DNA from: Lytechinus pictus
Taxonomy: Eukaryota; Echinodermata; Echinoidea; Temnopleuroida; Toxopneustidae
Assembly: GCF_037042905.1 (NCBI RefSeq)
Contig: NC_087257.1
Location: 16,918,001 to 16,982,000, forward strand
Direction: 5' to 3'
Length of the DNA: 64,000 bases
The notes below the pieces were generated by a model that was given only the letters and a program-made list of their open reading frames with translations, was not told where the DNA came from and made no database searches. The position numbers and the translations under genes were made by a program. The first letter of the stretch is position 1. Each line of letters starts with the position of its first letter. Shown here piece by piece: positions 36,747 to 49,324 of the stretch.

Positions 36747-36966
36747 GGTGGGCTTCTTGAAGCAGAAAGTATACATTAAATCGCCATGATGAAAAATGAT
36801 TGTTCAATTGTCATTTTGCAACGTCAATTTGCAATTCAAATATTTTCCTGCAGCACTCCCTATAGTGATGATTGGCCAATTTGGGCCAATCAATTACGGA
36901 TTTTAAACGCAAGGGTGTTATACAGTCTGGCATTTATACCGTCTTCAAACTGGTTTTCAAAAAATA

Positions 36967-37003
36967 ATCCCGGTGCTGTCGCGGGACGGCGACAGTCCCG
37001 GGA
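36967..37003. repeat. GC-rich hairpin
   Basis: ATCCCGG...CTGTCGC against GGCGACAG...CCGGGAT with a five-base loop. Strong stem in otherwise AT-rich DNA; related CCCGG/TCTCGGG blocks recur at 37270-37470. Confidence 0.65.
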
Positions 37004-37185
37004 TAAATTAATGACCTCCATAACAACACACGTGTAGGCTTGTGACCCCGTGAATGACCCGACTCTTATAAACCGGAAGTACTTGAGGGCGGGGAAACAT
37101 AAATATATATTGGTAATAATGTCATTATGTGAGGAGAAGTGAGATTTTTTAAAATTTGACCAATCGCCACTCAAAATCAAAAGAA

Positions 37186-37258
37186 GAAGAACCCACGTCC
37201 TTCAGATTGATAAGAGTCATAACCACTAGACCCCGACGCCCCCACATCATAAACATAT
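37186..37258 (-). repeat. Truncated tRNA-derived SINE head
   Basis: The minus strand reads GGGGTCTAGTGGTTATGACT (A box) and then GACGTGGGTTC, after which the B box decays. It resembles the SINE head at 40330-40400. Confidence 0.5.
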
Positions 37259-37265
37259 CACGAGT

Positions 37266-37480
37266 AGTTTATCCCGGTGTTGTAGTAGCGGTGTGCGTTC
37301 ACACTGAAGGAACACCGCAACAGTCGCGGGTCTGTGCCGCTGCTACTTCCATGGCTTGCCTACAGTCTGATAGTGATTGTGGAGTTATAGTGAGGCGAGG
37401 TTATCTCGGGGTAGTTATTGCTAGTCCGAGAATTCACGCTGAAGGCAACACCGCTACAGTCTCGGGACAGTGCCGGTACT
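37266..37480. repeat. About 129-bp imperfect tandem duplication
   Basis: TTATCCCGGTGTTGTAGTAG...CACACTGAAGG...CAACAGTCGCGGG recurs as TTATCTCGGGGTAGTTATTG...CACGCTGAAGG...CTACAGTCTCGGG. An open frame of 146 codons spanning both units has no recognisable domain and is not called a gene. Confidence 0.5.
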
Positions 37481-37764
37481 GTATAGCGGTGTTTGTGGTC
37501 AGTGTGAAGACGGTATTAGACCAACTCGTGTTAGCCCAACTGAACATAAAGCTATTTTGTATTGAGTGTTTCTCCCACATCTGGAGTGTCAAATAAAGTG
37601 AATTACAGCATTGCATTGCTCTGTACAGACATTGGTTTATTGCGTTATCATCGATTTTCCAGCAGTACAGCTTTACGCTTTCCTCGTACTTGCCTATCTT
37701 TCCACCGACACGTTTAACAAAAAACAATACAAAGTGACAAGATTGTGACGTCATGAGAAGTAAT

Positions 37765-38880
37765 GAATTTCTCTTTCTATCTCTCCCCTCTCCATTCTGT
37801 CCTAAGTCCACTCCCCTCTCTCTCTCCCGCTTGCTCACTCATTAATAATGTCTCCATCATTGTTTTAACAGTTTTGCTTATTTCCAACCAACTAGTACAA
37901 AAGATACAGTAGCCTACCCTCTCTCTTCATTCCCGAGTGATCTAGCCTTTATTAAATTGTCGATTTTCCACTTCGCGATTCATTTATTTGTTCCAGCATG
38001 TCGCTCGGGTTTACTTTATCGTCCGTATTCCCAATACAGAGTACATCTATGTCATTATCAACTCTCCCCCACCCTCCCGTCTCCCTCGAGCCCTCTCCAT
38101 CCCCCTCTCTCCCCTTTATACGATTTTTAAGAAACTATTCCGTGATTGGTAATTCATTACCCCAGTCATTCATTTCCGATTCTTCTTAATCTGCGCTTTC
38201 TTGGAATTATGTCAACCTACATCTACCCATTTCTCTTTTCTTCATACCTCTATCTGTGTTTGTCCTTCTCTTGGTCTCTGTCCCTCTGTCCCTTTCTATC
38301 TTTTTTTCGAGATTCGCCCTTAAAAGCTCCTCACGCACCCACACCCCCAAAACAAGTTACAACATCCTTAACATGGGACCCCCAACAGAGTTTGCAGCGA
38401 AAATTCGATTTTCGGGGCAAAAAATGAACCAAATTTTGTTTTTCAACGAACTATTCAATTCGAGAAGAATCTTCTTAAAATGGAATTGAATTTAGTGTCC
38501 CTCTGAAAGTATACTCGAATTTGAGAAGACATCATCTCTGTATGTCTCTGTATGACTTTGTTTGTCTCACTTTAGCCTCATACCCCCCCCCGTTATCTCT
38601 CCGCCCCTCCCCTCTCTTTCTTTCTCCCGTCTTTTCTCTTTCTCCCCCTCTCCATATGACCACCCGTCTCAGCCTCTCTCCTATCACCTATCTTCTCTCA
38701 TTGGTTATTATACCCCCTATCACCCTCCCCCTCCTCCCTCCCTCTCTCTTCTGCTAATCATGCTAATTGTTCCCTTTCTCTCTTTCTCCATCTCTCTCAG
38801 CCCCTTCTATCTCTCCCATCAGCCTCTCTGTACCCCCCCCCCATCACCAATCTTCTCCCATTCGTGTACCCTATCACGCT
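37765..38880. repeat. Pyrimidine-rich (CT)n tract
   Basis: Over a kilobase dominated by TCTC, CCCTCTC and TTTCTC on the + strand, with imperfect repeated phrases such as CAGCCTCTCT...ATCACC.ATCTTCTC at 38670 and 38820. The long low-complexity frames across it are artefacts of composition. Confidence 0.75.
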
Positions 38881-40110
38881 TCGTTAAGATCACTTCCGAA
38901 GCTCTCAGTATTATTACGCTGAGCTTCAACCAGTTTGCATTGCTGTCGAGGACTGAGATGGGAGCACCCGATCTTATCCGCCTCATGCACATCTTCACAC
39001 GTACATCAAGCAAGCAGGACGATTAGCTATCCGTGATTATATGACGGTGGTTTTCCAAGTCAATGAGTGACATAATTTTGCATTACAACATTAAGGTAAG
39101 ATCATTCAATAATTCAGAAAATTGAAGAACATATTTCATATTACGTTCGAGCCATTTATAGTAAAACAAAGCAAAACGCTTTGTATAGCCTGCTTTATTT
39201 TATGGACTAATCATGTATTTTTATTTTATTTTTAAGCAAAATTTTAAATCTAAACAGCTTTTTCAGTTTATTATATGAATATTTTTCAATAATGCAATTC
39301 AATCTTGTACAAACTTTGTTAAAACTAACCAACAAAAGAAAGTCCATATAGTTAACCAGGTTGCATAATACTTATATATTTTGTTTAATATTGTTTTACT
39401 GTGTAATATAAACTTCATTAAGAAAGTATACGCACAACGTCCGTATACTGTAACAATTTGTTTCATTATTCCAATAGAGAACATGGATATACAATCTAAT
39501 TAAACCAGGATTAAAGTCATTATAAAAGGGCACATTTTCTCAAATTGTATTCATTAGTTTCCTTGATCATTAATTAGCTCTGTATGTAATTATTGCGAAC
39601 ACAAAACACAATTGCTGTTCTAGTTTGTTCGTTAAAAGTTATATCATTCGATTGTAGTTATCATAAAGATAAAAGAAATACTGACGATCATTGCGTGCTT
39701 ATATTTTAAATGCATTTTATCCACTTTCAAATTCAAATTCAGATTTATTTCCAACAGAACAAAGAATAATACAAATCATTTTCATACATTTATAACAAAC
39801 ATGTACAATACGAATCGTTATCATTATGATTATATTCAATAACATTAATGATAATTAACATATGAGGATATTACATATTATGCTACATTTGGTAAACAAA
39901 TTATAATGCGAAATTCAAAGAGAAAAAAAAAGAAAAAGAAACAAATCTGTGGAAATGGGAGATTCACTCAAAAACATAGCTTGTATAATGTGAACCTCCC
40001 TAAAGAAAGAACTTTTGTTGAGATTCAGAATATAATCGAAATAAATTTAAGAACAGTTGAAAAGTTTACATGTAAAAGAAAATTAACGCTATTTTTCTAA
40101 AGTAAACATA
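38881..40110. other. Intergenic with a LINE-like 3' tail
   Basis: At 39727-39762 the minus strand ends TTGGAAATAAATCTGAATTT followed by a GAATTTGAA repeat, the AATAAA-plus-short-repeat tail seen in CR1-like LINEs. The DNA beyond (to about 39910) may be its 3'UTR. Nothing else recognised. Confidence 0.4.
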
Positions 40111-40119
40111 TTTATTACT

Positions 40120-40405
40120 ACCAGATCATTATTATTTTAATAATAATAATGATATATGGATTTATAAAGCGCTTTTTGCTTGAGGATACAAAGCACTGTT
40201 ATTATTATCCCGGCTTTAGCTGTGCTGCCATATATACGCTGAAGCATTCAAGGAATTTCTTCCTATCGGGTACCCATCGCATCACCTGGGTTGAGCGCAG
40301 CACAATGTGGGTAAATTTCTTGCTGAAAGAAAACACGCCATAGCTGGGATCGAATCCACGTCCCTAAGATTGAGAGTTATGTCCATTAGACCACGCCGCC
40401 CCCAC
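40120..40405 (-). mobile_element. tRNA-derived SINE
   Basis: Reading the minus strand from 40405: GGCGGCGTGGTCTAATGGAC (A box), then GACGTGGATTCGATCCCAGC (B box), a roughly 200-bp body, and a 3' end with AAAGCGCTTTATAAATCC and an ATTATT tail at 40120-40160. Size and order fit a Pol III SINE. Related heads at 37186 and possibly 8612. Confidence 0.72.
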
Positions 40406-40614
40406 ATTATGATCCTTCATGATTTTTAGGGTAATGATTTATTTTTTAATTGTGATTTTCATGCCAAAATTTCTCTTTTCAATATCCGTTTCCATGCATG
40501 GACGCCCAAACAAATGCTGTAGGCCTACAGTAAAAACAAATGAATTCATAGTTCATTAAAACTGATTTATACTCCAGTCAAAATTAACAAAATGCTAGTC
40601 TAAATGACTGAATT

Positions 40615-40659
40615 GTGAACATAGTAAAATGATTGTTACAATCATTTTACTATGTTCAC
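40615..40659. repeat. Perfect 45-bp palindrome
   Basis: GTGAACATAGTAAAATGATT... and its exact inverse meet with a single central base: 22-bp arms with no mismatch. Confidence 0.9.
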
Positions 40660-42383
40660 ATATTCCATGAGATCATGAAATCATGAAAAATCATACCGAA
40701 CTCAAATTTTTATTTGTCAACGTTTTTGTTTCCTACATTATTTTGATTGCATTATAATGACTAATATTAGATGTTATAGGGAATAGATCCTGTGGGAAAT
40801 CGGCAGATTTCTCGCAAAATTCTTGTAGTAGCATAATTGAAGATTCTAGATATATCCTATAAACTTCAATTTATTTTCATCTCCACATACATCTTTCTCG
40901 GGGGAAAAAAAGGTCGAATTAAAATGCATAATGTCTTTCTCACATTTATGTGACATATCATGCACTATAAATAGCCTACTTGGACGCCTTAAGACGATAC
41001 AATTCATCATATCTGGCCCATTATAAAATATTTTATTGCAACATTTAGTTTTGTTTTCTCTCGAGTATGGCGGTTGAGAATGGCCGTACGCAGGGGGGGG
41101 GGGTCAAGGGGTACTTGCTCCGAGAATCTTGGAAAACTTTGAAATAAATCAAATAAATTATATTCTTCAATTTCAATCTGAAAATAAACTCACTCTCGTT
41201 TGCATGATTTGCCACCACCTTTTTCTCCTGGAATATTCGACCATAAATAATATGAAAGCGCTCTGAAAAAAAACCCCTCTGTCTATTGTTGAATGTACTC
41301 AACAAGTTAAAAAAAAAAAAGATCAGCCGTTTTGCGCCTTTAGCATATCCTTGACATAATCACAAATTGAACGTTCATAGGAATTATAACTGGAACGACA
41401 TTGAAGGTGCAAATAAAAAAGGATCCGGTCTGAATTTGACCCGAGTACCCCCCCCCCCCCCCTTGCTTGTCGTTGATGTAAATATTCATGCCGTAATAAT
41501 ACTCATTTTTAAGGCGTTGAATTAACAAAGTGTAATAAGTAAGTCGCTTGAATCTTTTAAAAGCAATTTTTTTTATCAGCATCAAGCGATTAACAAATCC
41601 TCACTGCCCGGGGCTATTGTGTTGGAAATGGGCGTTAATCGCCGATCTGAAATTAGAAATAGGTACGCGACGCTGAAATAGTAATAATCTACGGATAAGA
41701 AAGTAAATTTGTATTCCAAAAACGCAGCTGAATAAATAAGATTCATCATGATATCGTGTGATCAACGGCCGTTCCGGAGGTGGTATACAAGATTTTCGGC
41801 TCAGTTCTTAATGGAAAATATGATCCAATTTATTCATTGATTTTGGAAAAAAATGATAAACTGAATTGTCAAAACTTGTCGAACAAAATATCATTAATAA
41901 TAGAAGAAAAGTTTGTCATTTTTAGGATCATTATGACAATGATGTTGGTGAAGGAGTAGAAGAAGAAGAAGAAGGAGAAGAAAAAGAAGAAGAAGAAGAA
42001 GTAGAAGGAGAAGAAGAAGAAAAAGAAAAATAGAAAAAGAAGATGATGATGATGACGATAATTATGATTGATAGTGACGAAGATAATGATGAGTCCGATA
42101 CTGCTGCCGATGGTGAAGACGATGATGACGCTGATTATAGTGTTGCTGTAGTGTATGATGTTGATAATGAAAATGGTAGTGATGTTGATGTTGATACAGT
42201 GTGAACACATTCTCAACCCGCTCCAATGCTCAAAGTAAACAAATTTATTTTGTTAAGAGTGTTCACATACGGTGACAGCCTTTGTCAAGTTGTGAGTTTC
42301 CTAGCCCTTGGACAAGTCCTCGCGCGCTGCTTGTCCGCCCAATAGGGTTCGGAAAATATAGACTAGGGCACAGGAGTGATGGC
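40660..42383. repeat. Intergenic with poly-G/C runs and (GAA)n/(GAT)n microsatellites
   Basis: (GAA)n at 41950-42040 passes into GAT/ATG-rich DNA to about 42190. Homopolymers lie at 41092-41102 and 41449-41461. The remainder shows no gene. Confidence 0.6.
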
Positions 42384-42805
42384 TTAAGGCGACCGCACAC
42401 CTTACGACTGGTCTTCGACCCGATTTTAGAATAAAATGTAGTAGTATTTGATGCTAATTTTGAGAATTGGAATATCTTACTGTGTAATGTTCTAAATCAT
42501 CGTACGAATACCTATGATCAAATTTGTGACTATGCTATCATCCTTCTGAGAATAAAAGCGACTTTGATATCTAGTCGTAATGACGTCATAGCAGTCGTAC
42601 GATTGGCTACGATTTGAAACTAATTTGGACTTTACTCCAAAATAAGGGCTTGCAATCTTTCAAAATGGTTATAATATTATTATTTCAATTAATTTGAACC
42701 TCAAATAAAATGATATGTTCCATTCACATCTTCAAAAAATGAGCAAAATGCGATTTGTTCCAAAATCGGGTCGCAGACCAGTCGTAAGGTGTGCGGTCGC
42801 CTTAA
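42384..42805. repeat. MITE, TTAAGGCGACCGCACACC family, copy 1
   Basis: TTAAGGCGACCGCACACCTT at the left and AAGGTGTGCGGTCGCCTTAA at the right are exact inverses; pairing continues through ACGACTGGTCT and CGACCCGATTTT. About 420 bp, TTAA at both edges. Confidence 0.88.
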
Positions 42806-43281
42806 CGCGCCTCGGATGCTAGTCTATTATATATGTATATTTATTCAGACTCATTTATGGCGCATTTTGGGAAATAAGAGAGCAGAGTGCCTTGGCTAAA
42901 GACTATGGGTTTCCCAGTAGGGAGGATATAGTAACCGAAAGAAAAGTATTGCAATGCAGTCTTAATATCATTTCATTCCCTTGACCGAAACACACACATA
43001 AAACCAAGAACACGTGTGCCATTTATGCTCGAACTTAACGCTAGATAAAACTATAGTTCGCTACTAGTCTTAATTGAACCGATTTGTTCTTTTCAGTTGG
43101 AGGAAAGTAACTGATTGTGACATTAATCTATATGGAGAAATCGAAAAGGGGCCAAATCTTCTAACATGAAACATGAAATTGGTTCAGTATTATTCTTGTG
43201 CCTTGCCTGGGGTAGTTTCATGCTGTTGTAGAAGGACGAAAACTGTAAAACCAAACTCGAAAGAATACTTAACATGCTATA

Positions 43282-44250
43282 CAGTGCGTATCAAAAAAAG
43301 TTTACACTCAGAAAAAATCCTGTAAAATTATACATTGGTAATATCCTGGTGATTTTTAGAATTGGTGCAGATCCATTTAAGCAAATGACGATATAACTGT
43401 CGAAAAATAATTCCGCTTGAGTGAGCACCACTTAGTTTTGAAAAGTTAGTGAAAAATGATTTGCGCAGAACTTTGAAATAGTTATGCGAATAAACGTAGA
43501 CCTTAATCATGAAGAACATGTGGAATTTAGCTAGAAAAATGGATTTGAAGATATCTTTTACCTGTTTAACTTGTTTCCTTGCTCAAAACAGTGCATTGCG
43601 CCCCACCCCGCTCCCCCACACACCGAGGCCATCGTGACGATAATTGCTTTACACTGAGCTTTGATTTACATGAAATGGCTTAGGCTTGATTTTCATTTTG
43701 TTAATCATTGTCAAGCTTGGGAAAAGTGTGGAGAAACAAGTATTAAATGAAAGATGAAATGTAAACCCACTTTAAATGATAAAAACTTAGTAAAAAAAAA
43801 AGCTGGAGATGTCTGATATAAACTTTTGTTCAGATTCAGTTATGTCCTCAGATCCAGCTGGCAGAAGAAGGGTAAAGGTTGTGCTTACTAAGTGTTGAAA
43901 TTTCAGTTTAGGTGGCAAAATTGTTACAAAATGCTTGAATGTATCCGTTTTATATCAATTGACTAAAAGTGCAAGGAAAATGTATGAGAAATGTTCAGCA
44001 GGGTAAGTTTGATTTCACCCTTTCCCATTGACACAGCGTGAAAACGAGCATTTCTGCGCAAACAGATTTCTGCGAGCTTTACAAAAATGGACAGTGCTCA
44101 CTCAAGTGTAACATTCTGTCAAAACTTTTACTTCCATTGGATAGATGAGACCCAAACCCAAGAATATATGTGAAATAATTACCCACATGTTGTATATTTT
44201 TCAATTCCCAGGGGTTTTTCAAAGTGTAAAACTTTTTTTTATACGCATAT
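43282..44250. mobile_element. Tc1-like non-autonomous element relic
   Basis: Left TA-CAGTGCGTATCAAAAAAAG then TTTACACTCAG; right GTGTAAAACTTTTTTTTATA followed by CGCAT. Partly inverse termini, with CAGTGCGTAT resembling the element at 58661-59183. Termini degraded; no transposase frame. Confidence 0.55.
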
Positions 44251-45245
44251 GGGGGAGACGACTCACGGATGGTGCATTTTTCTAGAATGAATTATAAGGA
44301 TATTATGTATGGTTTACAACCTAAATTATATACTCTTCTTCCTTCATTCTTCTCTTCCTCTCACTGATCCATTCTCACTTCCTTTCTAAATGCCCTCACC
44401 CCCTCTAGCGCTGCCCCAGATTTTTCTTTGCATATTATCATCACTTTAACCGGTGTATCCGTGTAAATAGGATGTTTTCGCATCGCGTCGCAGATCAGAT
44501 TCAAGAACACAAGGACCTATTGTCAAATGCCCTTCAAGAGAAAAAAAAGGCAACCAAGAAGTATTTGTCGAAAATTTTTCTTGGACTCTGGCAAATGACA
44601 TGAGGGCTCACAGGCCTAATTCATTTCCCATAGACTCGTGTGTTAAAGTGGCACTTAAAAAGAATTCATAAAAAATAAGGAGGAAATTCGAGGGTTGAAT
44701 GTTTACTACCAGTGGATAGGATAAATGTCTGACATTCCACATCTGACCAGAAAAGGGTACCTCGACCGGCTCATTTTAAAAATAAATCAGCATTTACGAA
44801 GACTACACCTGACGGGACCAAATTCATCACTTGAGAGAGTAAAATGAACCTAATTCTTCCGCCAGTAAAAATATAGTTCCATAGTGGTGAAATATCTTTC
44901 CAATTTGGAAAAAGTAAGTTCAGTAGGTACCCTCCCTAGAATCAGTGTTAGATTGTCAGCCATATTCATTCATTTTTTCAATCAGCAATATCAAATTTAA
45001 AAATTGAGCAATGGGTTGGCTCGAATGAATATCTTTTGCCTGCCAGTTGTAATTAGGCCCGTGCGACCATGATTGCATTTTTTTTCGTCAGCTCCGAAAC
45101 TTAAGACCAAACTGCTGTTCCGGTTCACCAATTTTCGATAAAGACCTCCAAGCTGTTCTTTGTCATATGACGGGTGTTAACACAATATATTTACAGTGTT
45201 TTTTAATCTGTTCTGCATCCTATAGTGCGAAAGCTCCTTAATATC
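44251..45245. other. Intergenic, nothing recognised
   Basis: A CT-rich block at 44335-44405 is the only compositional feature. Confidence 0.45.
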
Positions 45246-45614
45246 TTAAGGCGACCGCACACCTTACGATTGGTCTGCGACCCGATTTCAGAATAAGATG
45301 TAGTAGAATTTGATGCTAATATTGAGACTAAATCATCGTACGAATACCTATGTTCAAATCTGTGACTATGCTATCATCCTTCTTAGAATAAAAGCAAATT
45401 TAATATCTAGTCGTAATGACGTCATAGCAGTCGTACGATTGGCTACGATTTCAAACTAATTTGGCCTTTTCTCCGAAATAAAATCTTGCAATCTTTCAAA
45501 ATGGTTATATTAGTATTCTTTCATTATGTTCCATTCACATTTTCAGCAAATGAGCAAAATGCGATTTGTTCCAAAATCGGATCGCGAACAGTTGTAAGGT
45601 GTGCGGTGTCCTTT
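45246..45614. repeat. MITE, TTAAGGCGACCGCACACC family, copy 2
   Basis: The left end is intact (TTAAGGCGACCGCACACCTT). The right end, AGGTGTGCGGTGTCCTTTA, is diverged. The interior shares ATCGTACGAATACCTATG and GTCGTAATGACGTCATAGCA with copy 1. Confidence 0.85.
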
Positions 45615-45796
45615 ACACATTTATGACGCTGCTTGGAAAAAAAGTGAGATTAGATAACGATCACTTTAATCAACAAGTGGAACGCCTCTGGCAGTCTCAC
45701 CTGCATTACGTGATTCGATATAGCAGCAGTGCTGACTTTAAAAACAGCTATTGAATAATTATTCACAAAAGAAAACACTCATATGATAATTAAATA

Positions 45797-46140
45797 CTAT
45801 GTCCATTGACCCAACATGACCTTTGACCATGATCATGGGACCTAAGACATGTGCAAAAATACTTGATAACCCTTATGTCTATGTTTCATGAACTAGGTCC
45901 ATATACTTTCCAAGTAATGACAATATTTCAAAAACTTAACCTTGGTTAAGATTTCGATATTGATTCCCCAACAAGGTCTTAGTTCATTGACCCTAAATGA
46001 CCTTTGACCTTGGCCATGTGACCTGAAACTCAGGCAGGATGTTTACTTGATTACCCTTTTGTTCAAGTTTTATGAGCTAGGTCCATATACTTTCTAAGTT
46101 ATGACGACATTTCAAAAACTTAACCCTGGTTAAGATTTCA
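45797..46140. repeat. About 181-bp tandem repeat with DR1 motifs
   Basis: Two units offset 181-184 bp share CATTGACCC.A.ATGACC, CTAGGTCCATATACTTTC and TTCAAAAACTTAACC.TGG. Each contains TGACCTTTGACC (45817-45828 and 45998-46009), the inverse of a perfect GGTCAAAGGTCA direct repeat spaced by one, the HNF4/RXR-type binding consensus. A CG-rich (GCCGCCGTC) run follows at 46147-46172. Binding is not shown here. Confidence 0.75.
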
Positions 46141-46179
46141 ATGTTGACGACGCCGCCGCCGTCGCCGTCGTCGGAAAAG

Positions 46180-48884
46180 CGGCGCCTTTAGTCTCGCTTT
46201 GCTATGCAGGCGATACAATAATTGATTTTTGCTCTTTGGAAAGGAGCACTTCAAATATTTATCGATTTCACCCCCCCCCCTCCATTTTTGTTATATTCTT
46301 AAAGCCTGTCTTTCTTGCGCGTGTCAAACGAGATAACACGTGGGTTTTTATTACTTGAACGTAATTAATTTGTAATATCATCTTGTAATGTGAGTCATGC
46401 AGCTATGAGCAGCGCTCATCGGCAATGAATTAGGTCTGAAGAGCCCGAACAATAAGCCTGTTCACGGTTGTAAACTGCGCACGAGCAGAAAAAGGTCATT
46501 GGAGACAACCATGAAGGTGGCTTTCAAATTCACTGACATAGGCATTTGTGATTTGATGATTATTCATGTATTCCTTTTAAAATATTTATCACATCCAAGC
46601 TGAAGAGTAATAAATAGAGCCTTCATAATCACTGGTATTTGACAGTAGCCTAAACAATAGTCAAATGTTCCAAAGGTAGACAATAAAACAGATTTCCAAA
46701 CTTTATCCCTGACGTACTATTCTAGTCACCTGGTCTATACAATGCCTTTTGTTCTTAGAATTTGAATACTCTACCGGTAAAGCTTACGCAACATCTACAT
46801 TTGAAATTGATAGTGCTTATCCTAATGAAAAATCACAAAGGTCATTGGAGAAAAGTTGATCATGAGCTAACCGTGAACTGGCTTATTTTACCAAGTCCCA
46901 TCGAATCGTGTGAAATTCTTTCTTGAATATAAACATCATCATTAAAAGGCATGATTGAAAGATCTCTACAAACAATAGGAGGTTCCAAGATTGGGAAATG
47001 ATACAAAACTCTTTAAAGAAAATCAAGCAAATCTCGTTAAAATTCGTTTGATGTTACTTTGACTGATTTGGTTTTGTATTGCTCTACTGCGTATTAATCT
47101 ACTCAATATAATAAATGAAGTCATAGTGTAATTACATCACTAATAAGATCATCACGTCATATATTTTGCTTTAGGAAAGCATTTCAGTAATAATTTTTTC
47201 AATATTTTATTTTAATTACTATTGAATAGTTCTAAAGAAAGACTATTCGGTCAATATAGAGCACCTCTTTTAACGACAAAATCAAGAATATATATATATA
47301 TTTCATGAATAAAAGGAAGTCTGTGCAGAATATCCGAAGAATATCCCAATCACTTTCAATGGCAAGTACACTAAAAAAAAATTTATTTACAACCTTTGAC
47401 TGTGCACAACACGACCCCCACGCCAAAGCCGAATAATTGTCATCTTCAATTCTCTTTTGTTTCAGTTCCTTAATTCATTGTAAACGAATAGGTATGAACC
47501 GCGGAATATACTCCTTTTCATACGCATCCAAGATTTAATGAATTGTGGCGTGTTAGTTGAGAGTTATTTCTATCATGTCTATCCAACCAATTACAGGTAT
47601 AGCCTCTTCGGCTTTTTTCGAGCCAGAAATTAATAACCAAAGGAAATCCGTCCGAACAGATTCGAATGAATGAAATCGGAAAGATGGGGTCAGCCTTGGT
47701 TCCGACTGGGGTGAAAGGTAAAAGTTTACAAACCTGGCACAATCAGCAGAAAGCGTTCTTATTATTATTATTATTATTTTTTGAAATTGTCTTTTTGTGC
47801 ACACTGTCGATACGAGAAAAATATCCTGATATAAACCCAAAACATAGGCACCCGTGGTTTTCACTTTATATTATAAGAAGAAAAAAAAACATCACCTGTT
47901 AGAGCAGCACTCTGGCCTCCTTGATACCATAGGCCAGGGGCCCGTAACCATGGTAACACAAAATTTATAGCAAGAGTCGTAGAACACTATTATTTTTTAC
48001 GATTGATTGCATTGTTTAGTGTTAAATCTTGAAAATCAAGCGTACGATTGATCGCTAACCTCTCTATTACGGTATACCCTGCATGGTAGGTCTCTATCTA
48101 TAGCGATATCTGAGGCTTACAAAAAATTGAGTGATATCACGCTTCGCCCGGGAAGAGGGGAGGGGGTATGAAATATTGCATGGACATCATTTTATTACAG
48201 GATGAAGAATTCAGGTCACCGTTTCATCAAACTTGTCGCACAGACTAAAATTTCGGTCGCAACTATCACGCCCTTCGTCTTGATTGGCTGAGAGGCACTA
48301 GTCAATATACTGTTTCCTTGGCAACTGTAAAAGAATGGCCCTTGTCAGAACCGACAATCTTCATAACATAGACAGTGCTTCTGCTATTTTATTGCTCAAG
48401 ATTGTTTACATTCAGCGAACATTTCCCGCGGAAATATTCAGGATCGTCTTCATTGAAAATGAAATCAGAAGCGCACCCACTCTTTCTATCCGAGATGCAA
48501 TAATATACTCGGTGGAAATCATCTCTTTCAATAAAGTCACTCAGTGGAAAATTGCACATTCTGTCTAGATATTTTGCCTGCTAAACCATCATGACTATAC
48601 GTTGTTTACTTAAGTTCCTTCAGGCAAGCGTCTAGATCTATCTCTCATTCCCGGGCTCTCATTTCACTTACTTCTGTTATCATTCCTCGAACGGATATCT
48701 AATAACCAATCCGATATTTTCTTTCAACTTCAGTGGTAAAAGGCAAACTTTTCCTTTCCAATGCCTGCACTTGAAAATCGGTTTTAAAATGTCTCCTAGG
48801 CGTATAAGGAAAGCATGCATCAAGATATAATGATTGATTTCGAATAAATCTTGAAAAAAGTGGGGGGGGGGGGACATCAAATAA
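46180..48884. other. Intergenic with partial MITE ends
   Basis: Isolated left-end-like sequences AGGGGCCCGTAACCATGG (47936) and CCGTTTCATCAAACTTGTCG (48222) have no clear partner. Nothing coding is supported. Confidence 0.4.
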
Positions 48885-48951
48885 TGTCGTTAGTTCCAAC
48901 ACCTTGTGATCAGAATCATCCTCCCGTATGTTCTGCTCCTTGCAAGATTTA

Positions 48952-48983
<32 letters not shown>

Positions 48984-49115
48984 TGTATTCGTGATCATGA
49001 AAATCAGAGACAGATCACCTAATTCGTCCTCATGACGAATTAAAGTTCTAGTTATTATATATATATATATATATATATATATTCGGTAGATATTCCACGT
49101 GTTGGAGTAATATTG

Positions 49116-49287
49116 GGAGAAACAAGGTTGAAACTTTTGTGCTTTAATCCAACAAAATTTATTGAAGTCCACAAATTTTCGACGGGTACATACCATCACT
49201 TGATAAAGACGGTATGTACTCGTCGAAAATTTGTGGACTTCAATAAATTTTGTTGGATTAAAGCATGAAAGTTTCAACCTTGTTTCT

Positions 49288-49289
<2 letters not shown>
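49116..49289. repeat. 79-bp-arm inverted repeat in (TA)n
   Basis: Arms 49116-49194 and 49211-49289 are inverse copies with about three mismatches and a 16-nt loop; (TA)n runs at 49056-49081 and 49290-49321 flank it. The right side reads TTGATAA-A-GACG...CGTC-GAAA (49200-49228), a hammerhead-like core layout. Probably two opposed Penelope-like terminal fragments; that assignment is inference. Confidence 0.85.

Positions 49290-49324
<35 letters not shown>

Noticed and set aside
37156..37596. 146-codon open frame
   Set aside because: It spans a truncated SINE and a tandem duplication; the peptide shows the duplication but no protein family.
38562..39026. 154-codon Pro/Ser/Leu-rich frame
   Set aside because: It follows from the CT-rich low-complexity tract; no domain or splice context.
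41869..42216. 115-codon frame with poly-Phe
   Set aside because: Translation of the opposite strand of (GAA)n and GAT-rich DNA.
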